This document shows positions 10,913 through 20,966 of a stretch of 64,000 nt of DNA, piece by piece. Within the stretch, counting starts at the first letter, position 1; each line of letters opens with the position of its first letter. The notes beneath the pieces were generated by a model. The model ran no database searches and had not been told where the DNA came from. It saw only the letters and a list, made by a program, of their open reading frames with translations. Made by a program: the position numbers and the translations under genes. The DNA is from Dermacentor variabilis. Taxonomy: Eukaryota > Arthropoda > Arachnida > Ixodida > Ixodidae. Where the stretch lies: the NCBI RefSeq assembly GCF_050947875.1, contig NC_134572.1:152727105-152791104 (forward strand). The letters are read 5' to 3'.

Positions 10913-12013
10913 AAAACAACTTGCTGTCTACTAACAAAGAAACAATTGTTTCTTTGTTGGTAGACAGTAACCCATTATGTTCTATTTCTGTTATTGCATT
11001 TTGGGCAGCATATTTCTTTTCGACTCCCAAGGGACGTTTTGTGGGCATTTCTCCTGTGCTCCATTTTTCAGCTCTGGCTCGAATCAATGCTCCATTGTAT
11101 CGCTCTTGGTCTATCAGCTCAAGTTTTTGCTTTATGCTTTTTATGTCTTCTAAGATATAACCGGGTTGTATACTTTCAGCTTCCAATAATTGCTTCAGAT
11201 TCAATCTAAGACGGGACTCGAGTTCTTTTTTCGCGTGACTTAAGACACTGGCCCTTTCAAGTGCTTTCAATTTAATTGTTTGCTTACAAACTTCTCATTT
11301 ATGTCCCCAACTATATAAGTTTTGAGTTTTTGTTTTATCTATAGCCTTGAGAAACTGCTCACAAAACTCGTCGTCTTTCAGCAAGTTTGCATTAAATTTC
11401 CAAAGATCCCAGGAAATTTCTGTGCGATTTGTTTTTTCCTTTCCAACACGGAAAGAAACCAAACAATGATCACTAAATGCAACAGGTGTGACTCGATAAT
11501 CTCGACACGACTGAATTAGTTCAGCCGACACGTACACTCTGTCAAGTCTAGCATGGCTCGATCGCACCCTGAAAGTGGGTAAAAGTGACCGCTTTTCCAC
11601 CGCAAAGACATTCACCTACGTCTTCTAGATTAAATTCTGCAATCAAGTCTTTCAAAACAGCAGTACTTGCATCATTGTGTTTTCCACTGGTTTTGTCACG
11701 TTCCGTACAGACACAATTGAAATCTCCTGCCAAGATTAGTCTACGCTCGCATTTCACGTACGTCTCCATTTCTTCAAAAAAAAAGCTTTAGCTCTTGAGC
11801 CTGAGTTGGTGCATAAAGACAAATTACTCGCCAATTTTCTGTTGACAGGGAAAAGTCAGATACAATGAAACGGCCTGACTCACAGGTAGTCACCGACTGC
11901 ACTACAGCACCAAGACTCTGCCGAATTAACAAAATGCACCCCGAAGACCTCCCCACCGCATGGGCAACACACACGTTATAGCGTCTCGTGAAAGGACGCA
12001 CCATACGCTCTGT
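10881..12013 (-). pseudogene. LINE endonuclease and linker region, frame-broken
   Basis: Read from 12013 downward on the minus strand, the apurinic-endonuclease-like blocks appear in separate frames: VAHAVGRSSGCILLI and WRVICLYAPTQAQE (12000-11790), RRLILAGDFNCVCTERDKTS (11755-11690; the GDFN block), then HARLDRVYVS and VTPVAFSDHCLVSF (11560-11455; the SDH block). A linker with KKELESRLRLNLKQLLEAES follows (11240-11170). At least three frameshifts or stops separate them, so the endonuclease is not functional in this copy. Confidence 0.75.
10921..10970. repeat. 50-bp near-perfect palindrome inside the LINE
   Basis: CTGTCTACTAACAAAGAAAC (from 10924) is followed at once by its reverse complement ending TAGACAG at 10967, with one mismatch per arm and no loop. 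It falls where the LINE frame jumps from the linker to the RT, and the second half encodes nothing expected at that place. Confidence 0.9.
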
Positions 12014-12146
12014 CACTGAGCCACGAGTTCGATGCTTCAAAGCGGTACAAAAGCGCTTTGAAGCATCGAACTCGTGGCTCAGTGACAGAGCGTATGGTGC
12101 GTCCTTTCACGAGACGCTATAACGTGTGTGTTGCCCATGCGGTGGG
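11952..12146. repeat. Perfect palindrome: 93-bp arms, 9-bp loop, at the LINE 5' junction
   Basis: 11952-12044 is the exact reverse complement of 12054-12146; the loop is GTACAAAAG. The left arm carries the last 62 bp of the LINE 5' end, the right target duplication (12014-12029) and 15 bp of flanking SINE; the right arm is the inverted copy of all three. The SINE resumes at 12147 with AAGCGGTACAAAAGCGCTT, the same sequence found at the centre of the palindrome. Confidence 0.95.
12014..12029. repeat. LINE target-site duplication (right copy)
   Basis: Exact copy of 8619-8634. A third, inverted copy lies in the right arm of the palindrome at 12069-12084. Confidence 0.85.
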
Positions 12147-12405
12147 AAGCGGTACAAAAGCGCTTCTAGTGAACGCGGTGTTGCCTTAGAAACGAGCTGT
12201 TTCTAAGGCTCAGGCGTGCGTCGCTTGCTCAGGCGCACATTTCGTTGTCGCGCCGAACGCTGCGTTGCTCGACGCTCACCGCGTCCGATGCGGGGCGCGT
12301 AGTCGCTGCGCCGTAGCCCATTGTCTTATACCCCTTGGCGGGTCGACGGGAACGCTGTCGCGTTCCACTCTTGAAGGCGAAGCTTAAGCGTCCTCCAATT
12401 TTTAT
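12147..12405 (-). repeat. tRNA-derived SINE, 5' portion
   Basis: On the minus strand it begins GGACGCTTAAGCTTCGCCTT and runs through GGAACGCGACAGCGTTCCCG towards the tRNA-like head that is now at 8634. It is the other half of the SINE at 8440-8634, separated by the LINE. A short copy of its start is present at 48374-48410 in the opposite orientation. Confidence 0.6.
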
Positions 12406-12420
12406 TGAGCGCCGTAAGCG

Positions 12421-12626
12421 AAACCTATGAGGAGCGCGCCACGTGATCCCTCATGCTACGCAAGGGAGGCGCTCCTGACAGATGGCGACTCCGTAACTCC
12501 TCGCCGCCAATACTCGCGGACAACTTTCTGTGGCTATTGGCGGCGAGGAGTTACGGAGTCGCCATCTATCGGAAGCGCCTCGCTGGCGTAGTATGAGGGA
12601 TCACGGGGCGCGCTCCTTATAGGTTT
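12421..12626. mobile_element. Hairpin (foldback) MITE
   Basis: Two arms of about 95 bp, AAACCTATGAGGAGCGCGCC... and its inverted counterpart ...GGCGCGCTCCTTATAGGTTT, with about 88 percent identity and a 10-bp centre (ACAACTTTCT). The whole element is one stem-loop and codes for nothing. Flanks do not show a clear target duplication. Confidence 0.8.
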
Positions 12627-12644
12627 TGCTGTCAGTACTCACTG

Positions 12645-13572
12645 AAAACACCACGCGCGAGCTCTTCCGGACATTTCTGTACGTACTTTCGAAACGAGAG
12701 AAGTTTTTTTACTGTCTATATAATAATCTTGGGCAAACTGAAAGCACAGAATCGTTTACAGACGCACGAGTCCGTTTCCGAATACGTACAGTGAACGCAC
12801 TGCGCGCGGTCGCCGCGATAGTCCCCCGAACCTCCTCCTTGCGTGAAAGGTAGGTAAACGCTGAGCAAACTATGTGAAATACGTTCTTATAGTGTTTGTA
12901 TAACTAAATGGAGCGTAATAGAATGAAGCCTCAATGCAGCGGTCGCACAGATTCGCAACGACCGACTGCGCGTCTGCATGCTTGTCCGCGCACTGTTTCG
13001 CTTTGGCCGCGTGCGCGTTTTCGCACCGTGTCATGAGCTTTAGGCCGCAGAATATGAGCATTTGACAGTATACAAGCAACCATTGTTGCGTGGGCGCTAT
13101 CAGAGCTGTTTAAAAATAATTTCATTGTAGAGACTTCGACGCCTACGGGGACTGTGATGTGCCGTCGCGACGATTCAATCTTTTTTTTCTAAATTCTTGG
13201 TCGTTTCAACATTATTTCTCGAGTTGCGTCGCACTCTATGTTTATCGGTGTTCTCAGCGTGCGATTTCGCGCTGCTGCTTTTTTTGTAATCCAGTGCATT
13301 AGTTCGTAACACAAACATGACCATATGCCATGCTTTATTTTTTAATGTGCTTCTTACCGCTCCCTTTCCACTCCAGTGAACTTGCCAGTACCTATAGCAT
13401 CGACAATTTCATAGACCAAACCGTCATGACATTAGTCGGGCAGTGGATTCGAGCGAGCGTCTCAATGCGCGTTTTCCGAACATCGCAGACCCGACGCCGT
13501 AGCAGAAATCTTCCTCGCGTCTGTGCTTGCTGCATACCCGAGTTGTAGCCGACGACTGTTTGTCGGTTTTAT
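12645..13572 (-). repeat. Right arm of the large inverted repeat
   Basis: Inverted counterpart of 7535-8436. Small indels relative to the left arm show the two have diverged separately rather than being a recent palindrome. Confidence 0.7.
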
Positions 13573-14246
13573 GTTTCACGAGCCAAGCTTCACGCAGCTT
13601 GTCCTGCGGCTACGTGTGAAAGGCTGACACCGGGCTCCGTTGCGTACGTCCGGCACTGCGGCACCGAGCAGTAGTCTACCGTGTTGCGCGCCTTCAAAGG
13701 CAGCCACTACTTATTGTAGTGCTTTCAAGCGTTGTAAAGGAGACACTCGAAGCAGGAAAATCTCGCCACTGAATGAGGACCGCAGCGTACGAGGGAATTT
13801 AAACTCGTTTTCAGCTCGCTTCGGCGCTACCGAAGCAGCCGACACGGCCGCTATGTCCACGTGATCCCTAATAGGACGTCACGCCGACAGTGGCGCCAGC
13901 TTTTCCAGTGGTGGAGCTCGAGGCCAATATGAAGGGAAAGCTACGGAGGCAAAGCGCGCACTAGTGAGAGCGCTTCTGAAGACAGTCCCGCGTCTTCGTC
14001 CACTTCGTTTAAGCTGGGGAAGAGAAAACATCAGGGCGTCTACGAACCGAGAAAACCAGGAATTCTCGTGGATGTTGAATAGTTTGGAAATGCTCAGGGA
14101 ATTTGTGCTTCTATTGGGGAAAATTAGCTGTGACTTTATTGAAAGGGAACGAAAGTCACGCTAATGCTGGCTCGAGTGACAGAGAGGAATCGTAACGAAT
14201 CGTCTTTGACGCCGTGTCGTCGGCTGGAAGACTTGCCAGGGTATAG
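13573..14246. other. Unassigned spacer
   Basis: GC-richer than its surroundings, with a CCACGTGATCCCT phrase (13858-13870) also found in the hairpin MITE at 12440. No gene is recognised. Confidence 0.3.
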
Positions 14247-14402
14247 TCAACAACCGATTTTCCGGATGCCCGATTTTTGGGACACGCCCAATAATTCGGA
14301 CGGCTTCACGGCACCACCACATGCCTCATAGAGAATGCATAAGAACGTATGAAATTTCGGATGCAAGAACCCTTCGCCATCCGATTTTCCCAACTTCTTG
14401 CC
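14247..14402. mobile_element. Left-end fragment of a pogo/Tigger-like element
   Basis: Starts AGTCAACAACCGATTTTCCG and continues with the CCCGATTTTTGGGACACGCC block seen at the ends of the elements at 43760 and 57371. There is no opposite end within reach, so the element is truncated. Confidence 0.55.
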
Positions 14403-14475
14403 GCGAGCGCCAGTGGCGTAGCCAGAAATTTCGTTCGGAGGGGGGGCTCATTTTGCAGCTCGGCCTCCACCTTAA

Positions 14476-15202
14476 GAGGAAGCTTTAGCTCGGGTGCTGC
14501 TATTTAAGTACATGTAGAAGGGGAACTCGTTTTCACCGCAACAACTGCACCAAATTTGACGATATTTGTTACATTTAAAAGAATACCTTAAATTCTAGTA
14601 ACTGTTGGTTTCGAATTTTTCATTTAGGCGGTCAATTCTTTAATAAAAATTGGCCAAAATCGCAAATTTTCAGAAAGCGAACTATCAAGTTTAAAGCTCA
14701 GTAACTCAACAATGAAAAATGATATCACAATTCTGTGAATTGCATCTAATAGTACATCTACAGAGGACAAAATAGATATGTTAAACATGAATCTAAAAAA
14801 AAAAAAAAACTGGTATTATGGAAATCCGGCTTTCGCAGAACCCTTGTACACAATGTTACCAATTCACGTTAGATACAAATTGACACACCAAATTTGTCCG
14901 CTTTGACTTTTCTAATAGTTGCCGTTTACAGAACCGAGATATCTGTTCTTGGTGCATATCTATTATTGTGTAAACGTCGTGCTTCTATTTTTTCGAAACT
15001 TCAAATTTTTCAAAATATTTTATACAAAATTCAGGCCGTAAATCGAAATTCCGTTTGAAACAGACAGTATAATTTACCTTCTCTCTCTAATGCAACACAT
15101 GTCATTAAAAGCGATTAGCAGGATTATCTCGGAAAAGCGTTTCTGCGTTTTACACGTATTTGAATAGGCCGCGTCGGATTGGGCCCGAGTTAAAGCTTCC
15201 TC
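14476..15202. mobile_element. TTAA-flanked MITE (copy 1)
   Basis: Ends are GAGGAAGCTTTAGCTCGGG and CCCGAGTTAAAGCTTCCTC, an 18-19-bp inverted repeat with one difference. TTAA lies directly outside each end (14472-14475 and 15203-15206), which fits the target duplication of piggyBac- or Kolobok-like transposons. Interior about 690 bp, AT-rich, without a protein. Confidence 0.75.
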
Positions 15203-15445
15203 TTAAACAATTTGTCGCGGGATCAAACACATAAATAATAACTGCATTACCATTGCCATTGCCAAAGATGCTGCAAACGAATTCTTGAACGCTACGCACT
15301 GTTCACACAAGTAAAATATGTATTTTTTTCATAAAAGAATATTCTTGTATGTGCCAAAAATTGTGCCCAAAGTAACTGATATCAATGCTTCCATGATTTT
15401 GTCTATTTAATAAGTAAAGAAAATATCACACGAACTTTAGAACTA
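15203..15445. other. Unassigned AT-rich spacer
   Basis: No gene. The last 13 bases (AACTTTAGAACTA, 15433-15445) are the left target duplication of the next SINE. Confidence 0.4.
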
Positions 15446-15693
15446 CAACTACCCGCCGTGGTTGCTCAGTGGCTATGGTGTTGGGCTGCTGAGCACGAGG
15501 TCGCGGGATCGAATCCCGGCCACGGCGGCCGCATTTCGATGGGGGCGAAATGCGAAAACACCCGTGTGCTTAGATTTAGGTGCACGTTAAAGAACCCCAG
15601 GTGGTCAAAATTTCCGGAGTCCTCCACTACGGCGTGCCTCATAATCAGAAAGTGGTTTTAGCACGTAAAACCCCAAATATTATTATTATTATT
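15446..15693 (+). mobile_element. Ruka-type SINE, copy 1, with target duplication
   Basis: tRNA-like head: box A GTTGCTCAGTGGCTATGG, box B GGATCGAATCCCGG; the body carries GTGCACGTTAAAGAACCCCA and the tail is (ATT)n. A perfect 13-bp target duplication AACTTTAGAACTA flanks it (15433-15445 and 15694-15706). This is the cleanest copy in the window and probably the youngest. The family is what points to a tick host. Confidence 0.9.
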
Positions 15694-15991
15694 AACTTTA
15701 GAACTATATTAGTTCTAAACCAGGAAAGCAGTGCATGCTGCTGATATGAAAAATGAAAAGGCCATGAAATAAACAAGTTGAGGACAAATATGTTAATGAA
15801 ACTTTGTCATTCAAGAACCGTGTTTACATTCTTGTATATACGCAATGGCCAGTGTAAAATCTCCATGACGCTGTCATTTGTTCCAATGTATTACGCAAGA
15901 GCAGGTGTCACCGGTTGTGAATCATGAGTAATTGCGCCGAAATTATAGTTGCAACGGATAATACGTATAAAAAAGCAGGAGTTCTGCAAGC

Positions 15992-16420
15992 TATACGAGG
16001 GCGAGTCATATGAATGTGAGCCAATGCAAATATATGACAAACGGGGTACTTTATTTAAAAGTAGTCTTCATGAGAATTTAGACATTTGTCCCATTGACTT
16101 ACGAGTCGCGTGATTCCCGTCTTATGAAACTCCTTAGGTTGCTGCTTCAAAAAGTCTGTAACTGACTCTTTCACGTCATCGTCCGGCACGAATCTGGTTC
16201 CGTTGAGCTGTTTTTCGGTTGCCCCAAAATGTGGAAGTCGCAAGGAGACAGGTCTGAGCTGTATGGCGGATGTTGCAGCGTTTCCCAATTGAACTTTGCC
16301 AGTTTTGTATTAACCACATCAGCGACGTGGGGACGGGCATTGTCGTGGAACAAGATGATCCAATTCGTCAACGCGCGTGCCATTCGTTACTGGAAAGTTC
16401 TGGGCTCGCAGCGATAAAGA
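15992..16420 (-). pseudogene. mariner transposase fragment
   Basis: Minus-strand frames give WIILFHDNARPHVADVV and HPPYSSDLSPCDFHILG, the second and third catalytic Asp regions of a mariner DD34D transposase. After a frameshift they continue in NGTRFVPDDDVKESVTDF and QWDKCLNSHEDYF, the C-terminus. The 3' inverted repeat is present at 15993-16022 (TACGAGGGCGAGTCATATGA on plus). The N-terminal half, first catalytic Asp and other end are missing. Confidence 0.85.
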
Positions 16421-16504
16421 AAGGAAACGCATCAAGGCAGATGACGATTATTTTTGTGTGGCAGAAGGGGCAAGCCAAAGGGTGTAAACTGTTCTTAGAG
16501 TGTG

Positions 16505-16590
16505 TGCGCTTAGGAATTTTAACGCGACAGTGTTAAGGGCCTCGCTTCGCAGAAAATCCGGTGTTGTAGGCGTTGTTGCCGTCCCTTGAG
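16505..16590 (-). repeat. SINE tail fragment
   Basis: TTTTAACGCGACAGTGTTAA and the following GCAGAAAATCCGGTG match the 3' part of the tRNA-derived SINE at 8440-8634, in the same orientation. Confidence 0.5.
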
Positions 16591-17433
16591 TGAAAATTAC
16601 CCTATATATTCTATACCTCACTAAAGTTCTATCACTAAGGTTTCTCATACCTTGTTACATTCTTTACAAAGTTATTCCTCGGAATTTTGAGAATGACAGC
16701 CCACAAACAGATATGTCATGAAACAAAAACACCAACAGCGCATGCCTTTTATGTTAAATCTTCTCGGACTGAAATATTTAAAGTGTGAAACAACAACAGA
16801 AGATCGGCCCATGCAATAGGCGCATTTGTACCATAAAGCTCGCCTTTGTGCATAGCGTTTGCTGCCAGCATTTCTGGTAAACATTACGGTTACATAAGCT
16901 GCAGCTGCTGGGCAGTGCGAGGAGCTGTCGCTGATCTTTCATTTGTTCGCTCTGGTTCTGTAGTCTAGCATACTTCTGACTGTCATTTCAAATAGCCTTT
17001 TCAGTTGTTATCGTTTGTACAAATTTATTAAAACAGCTCAACAATCTATGCCGCAAACAGAGCTTACAGTGCCAACCGCTACGCAGCTCGGTCCAGCGCG
17101 TTGTAAAAATTTATTTCGCAATTCTAAACCTCAGAGTGGCAGTCGAGGTGGAACACCAGAAACATTAAAAATGCGATTGAATGTCTGACTAAGAAACTAG
17201 ATTATTTCCTGCAGTGAAACAAGCATGTAGCAAATGCTTGTCTACATATGTAACTTGTATGACATATCCGGATTCTGCCGGCGCCGTGTGCTCTGTGAAC
17301 TGCTTAGTTGTTTTCTGCCGGTTATAAGAGGCAGCAACTTTGAGAATGTCAGATGTTGTCAGTATGCGATAGGGCAGTGGCCAGTACTGATCACCTTTTA
17401 AAGCTGCGCGCTCAAATCAGCTCAATGATTTAT
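16591..17433. other. Unassigned spacer
   Basis: No gene or recognisable repeat. Confidence 0.3.
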
Positions 17434-17599
17434 GGCGGTGTCACACGACTGCTTTTGATCGCGATCAAGCCCGATCCGGTAAGAAATTCTTGACCGCGAT
17501 TGGCTCCCTAGCACAGCTCGCGCAAAGAAACCAATTGTAACTGAGAAATTCGATATGGATCGGGCTTGATCACGATCGAAAGTGCGCCATGTGACACCC
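17434..17599. mobile_element. Short MITE with about 45-bp inverted repeats
   Basis: The left end GGCGGTGTCACACGACTGC... runs to GATCGCGATCAAGCCCGATC; the right end mirrors it (GGATCGGGCTTGATCACGAT ... ATGTGACACCC). About 166 bp, non-coding. Confidence 0.7.
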
Positions 17600-17881
17600 A
17601 TACTATATTGCTTAAGGAATAGTTATGACCTGCATATTCATTTCCGCAACACTAACATCTAGAGCTGCTCGACCCAAGCCAGCACCAAAACATAACTTAG
17701 ACGCTCCAACTAGCGTTGAAAAGGACTGCTGCCTTGTTCCCATTCGAAGTTGTAATGAACTAATGGCCTTTGTGAGCAATGAGTACCTCGCCATAACGAA
17801 GGTCAGCTGATGCCTTTGCGAGTGGAGTGTGCCGAATCGTCGAATGAGGGCTGCCTTTAATTTATTGCTTCTCGATCTTAA

Positions 17882-18889
17882 ACGAAAGCTTTAGCTCAGA
17901 AGCTTCTATCTCTATGTATGAGAACGAAGAAATCATACTTTTTGGCCTGCAATACACATTTTTTAATGAGCTTATTTGAAAGTAACCATGAAAAGCCAGT
18001 AACTGTAGAAGTAAATTTTCAATTTATGCCACGAACTTCTCTTAGGAAAATACTCCAAAAATTGTTAAATTTCAAGAAGTTTCAAGTACTAAGTTAACAA
18101 CTCTGTAACACAGCAATAAAAAACGACCTCGATCCACAAAGTCAACCCTTTTTTATGCGAGCGTACTTTCACCCATTTCTGTCATTATCTAATTACCGTC
18201 CTTCCAGCTCGCCGTTCAGCTTCAAAATCAGGCGCTGAAGCCATCCATTCCGTGCCATGCTACCTGGCACCGCACCATCTGTGCCGACAACGTCATCCAC
18301 AGTGCCACTTGCCTATTCTAATCTAGGTCATCCATAGTGCACCGTCACAGCTGCGACACTGACCTCATTCTTGCCGCTGAGCCAACTTTCATCGCCGAGC
18401 TTCGTACACCCGCTTCGCAAATCTTCAAAGTGGGAGCATATATGCTCACACGTGAAAAACGATAAATGTACAAAGGAGATGTATTAAACATTGCTCTGAA
18501 ATATGCCGCTAATTTTTTCATAGGTCTTCTACAAAACCTTCAAAAGCAATGCAACAATTCAATGCATGCTGCAAATTCATATATAAAATTTGTCCTGTTG
18601 AGATGCTCTGACAGATGTACATTACATAACCGCAATATCTGTTCTTGGTGCAGCATGATGGATTTGTAAAATTCGTGTTTATATTTTTTACTTACCTTTT
18701 AATTTTCGCCAACATGTGCAAGACCGTCGAGGGCCTAAATCAGAATTCTGCTTCCTATAGTCGGATGTTTCCTCTCAAATGCAACCAATTTCATTCAAAT
18801 GGGTCTATAGCAGTTGTGTCATGAAAGCATTTCTGCATTTCTGTTATTTGAATAAGGAAATCGGACTCGTTCCCGAGCTAAAGCTTTCC
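17882..18889. mobile_element. MITE, copy 2 of the 14476 family
   Basis: Ends ACGAAAGCTTTAGCTC and CGAGCTAAAGCTTTCC match the inverted repeats of 14476-15202, and the interior shares phrases such as TTCTTGGTGCA (14949 and 18641). The left flank is TTAA (17878-17881); the right flank no longer is. Confidence 0.65.
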
Positions 18890-19182
18890 GAAAACCACAA
18901 AATTGACAAGTTTTCATGAGCACGACAATTAAGATCTTCACTTCTACTCACCACCATTAAAAAAAAAATAATAAACTGTGCGATGCACATGATGTCGTCG
19001 TCGTCCACGGCAACATTGCTTGTTCGGCCTTCGAAATACACGGAGAGGCGCCACATACTGCTTTAAGAGTCTGTGCAAAGAGCAAAACCTTGCAGTGCGC
19101 TGCTGTTGTGTGCAAAGTATGTGATAGCATGGTGGGTATAGCGCACCAGACTAAGACAAATAAAGGAATAAAACAAAAAAAA

Positions 19183-19406
19183 ATTAATTCTGGGATTTCA
19201 TGTGCCAAAACCCCAATATTATTATGAGGCACTCCAGTTTAACTTTGACCACCTGGAATTCTTTAATGCGCACTTAAATCTAAGTACACGAGGGTTTTTT
19301 ATTTTCATTTCACACCATCGAGATGCTTCCGCCGAGGCTGGGAATGGAGCCCGCAAACTCATGCTTAGCATCTCAATGCCATAACCACTAAGCCACCACG
19401 GTGGCC
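19183..19406 (-). mobile_element. Ruka-type SINE, copy 2
   Basis: Reverse complement reads CCACCGTGGTGGCTTAGTGG, a GATTTAAGTGCGCATTAAAG body and an A-rich end. More diverged than copy 1 (box B is GGGCTCCATTCCCAG). Confidence 0.8.
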
Positions 19407-20730
19407 AACTTCACAAGTATGCGTCTAGCAAATCCAAAAAATTTGAAGCTCTAGGGATGGTAAAGACAGCAACTTTCATACGAAACAAAATAAGGATAAT
19501 AAGAAACAAATTTTCTTTCTCGAGATTTTGTGAAAGCTAGCGGAAGAAGAGAGTGCACCAACCTCATGGCCGTGCGCTTAGCTCTATTTCCTGCATGTGA
19601 ATGTCACCGTGCGGATGCATCTACTAGCGTCTCTCCCGACAACGGCAAACCGAAATGCGTGTGGTCCACAGCAGCAAAACATCGATCCATGCAGGTACGA
19701 ACGCTGTCACTCACTTTGACACCATTCATGTTCCGAGGGTGGGTGCTGCCCTTGGGAGATTCCCATCAGCTGAAGCGACTGCTTCATACACTCCTGGCTT
19801 AATTATCTTCGGGGAGGCAGGCATCATGGCACAAGGTCAACTGCTGCCCTTTCAACACCTGATGATGATAGTCCATTACCGTGAAATCCCAAAGGAGAGC
19901 ACATCTAAGATCGAGAAAAAATCTGAAAATATAGGGTGGGCTAACTTTTAGTGTGGTGGGTAACATTCAGGTGGGTAACTCTGCAGCTTCTTTAAGCCGG
20001 GAGCTTAGCCAGTGGTGGATTATCTTTTGGGGGTGGGGCATCTCTTGGGATTTTAATGTACCTACCTAGGGCCGGTTTTGAGAGGCCCAGCTGAACTGCC
20101 CTTCAGGCTTAGTGAAAAAATATATTCCGAGGATAGCATATGGCGCTGTGAACATCTAAGCAAAATTTTAGTCGTGCGCGGCGCAAGTGAAGCGCGAAGA
20201 CTCTTTTTTCTCAAATGCTCTCTTTTCAGCAGAAGCGTGCTCCTCACTCTTTTTATGGACGCCAATAGCTGACATCAATAAAGAATGGTGTTTGGATCAG
20301 AGCACTTCTTCCTGCTGTTACTGTGTGGGTTTATTGATGCAGTCCAATAAACAGGCTGAAGTAACCAAAAATCTGCTTTCGAATTTCAATAACAATTACA
20401 CACTTTCGCAAGAAGCCAACTTTCGTCTGTTCACGCTTGGTCGCGGCCACCGGCCAGGCAATTGAACTTTGACCACCCCGATTATGGGTATCATAGCCAT
20501 CAGGTCTTGCTAATTTCGACTAGTTTTGAGCACTCAACTAGCCTCGAACCATGTGAAAATTATGGTTAGACCACATGCAAGCTTGCTAGCATGCGCTCAC
20601 TCCTGGCCACTCCTGGTTAGATGCCTTGGCAGACTTTGCTTCGTACTGAGTTATCGATAGCGCTTAAAAATGTTCTGTTATCCGTTGGTCAAGATATAGC
20701 AGGACAAAGCTGGTCCGCAACTTGTCAAAA
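19407..20730. other. Unassigned spacer
   Basis: Several short open frames on both strands, none with a recognisable motif or consistent splice sites. No repeat is recognised. Confidence 0.3.
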
Positions 20731-20966
20731 AATTATATTATGGGTTTTACTTGCCAAATCCACGATCTGATTATGAGGGACGGCATAGTGGGGGACTCCG
20801 GAAATTTTTTGACCACCTGGGGTCCTTTAACGTGCACCTAAATCTAAGTACACGGGTGTTTTCACATTTTGCCCCATCAAAATGTGACTGCTGTGGCCGG
20901 GATTCGATTCTGCGACCTCGTGCTAAGCAGCTCAACACCACAGCCACTAAGCAACCACGGCGGGTC
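20731..20966 (-). mobile_element. Ruka-type SINE, copy 3
   Basis: Reverse complement has the tRNA head CCCGCCGTGGTTGCTTAGTG, the body GTGCACGTTAAAGGACCCCA and a T-rich (plus strand A-rich) tail near 20735. Confidence 0.85.

Larger units (their letters stand above)
8635..12013 (-). mobile_element. L1/Tx1-type non-LTR retrotransposon (LINE), apparently near full length for this copy
   Basis: Inserted on the minus strand into a SINE, with a 16-bp target duplication and a poly-A tail (T run 8633-8644 on plus). The order on minus is endonuclease (about 12010-11400), linker (11270-10920), reverse transcriptase (10912-9035), then 400 bp of 3' UTR. The endonuclease part is broken into several frames; the RT frame is long and open. 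An ORF1/nucleic-acid-binding protein is not seen, so the copy is probably 5' truncated or the 5' junction was rearranged (see the palindrome). Confidence 0.85.
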
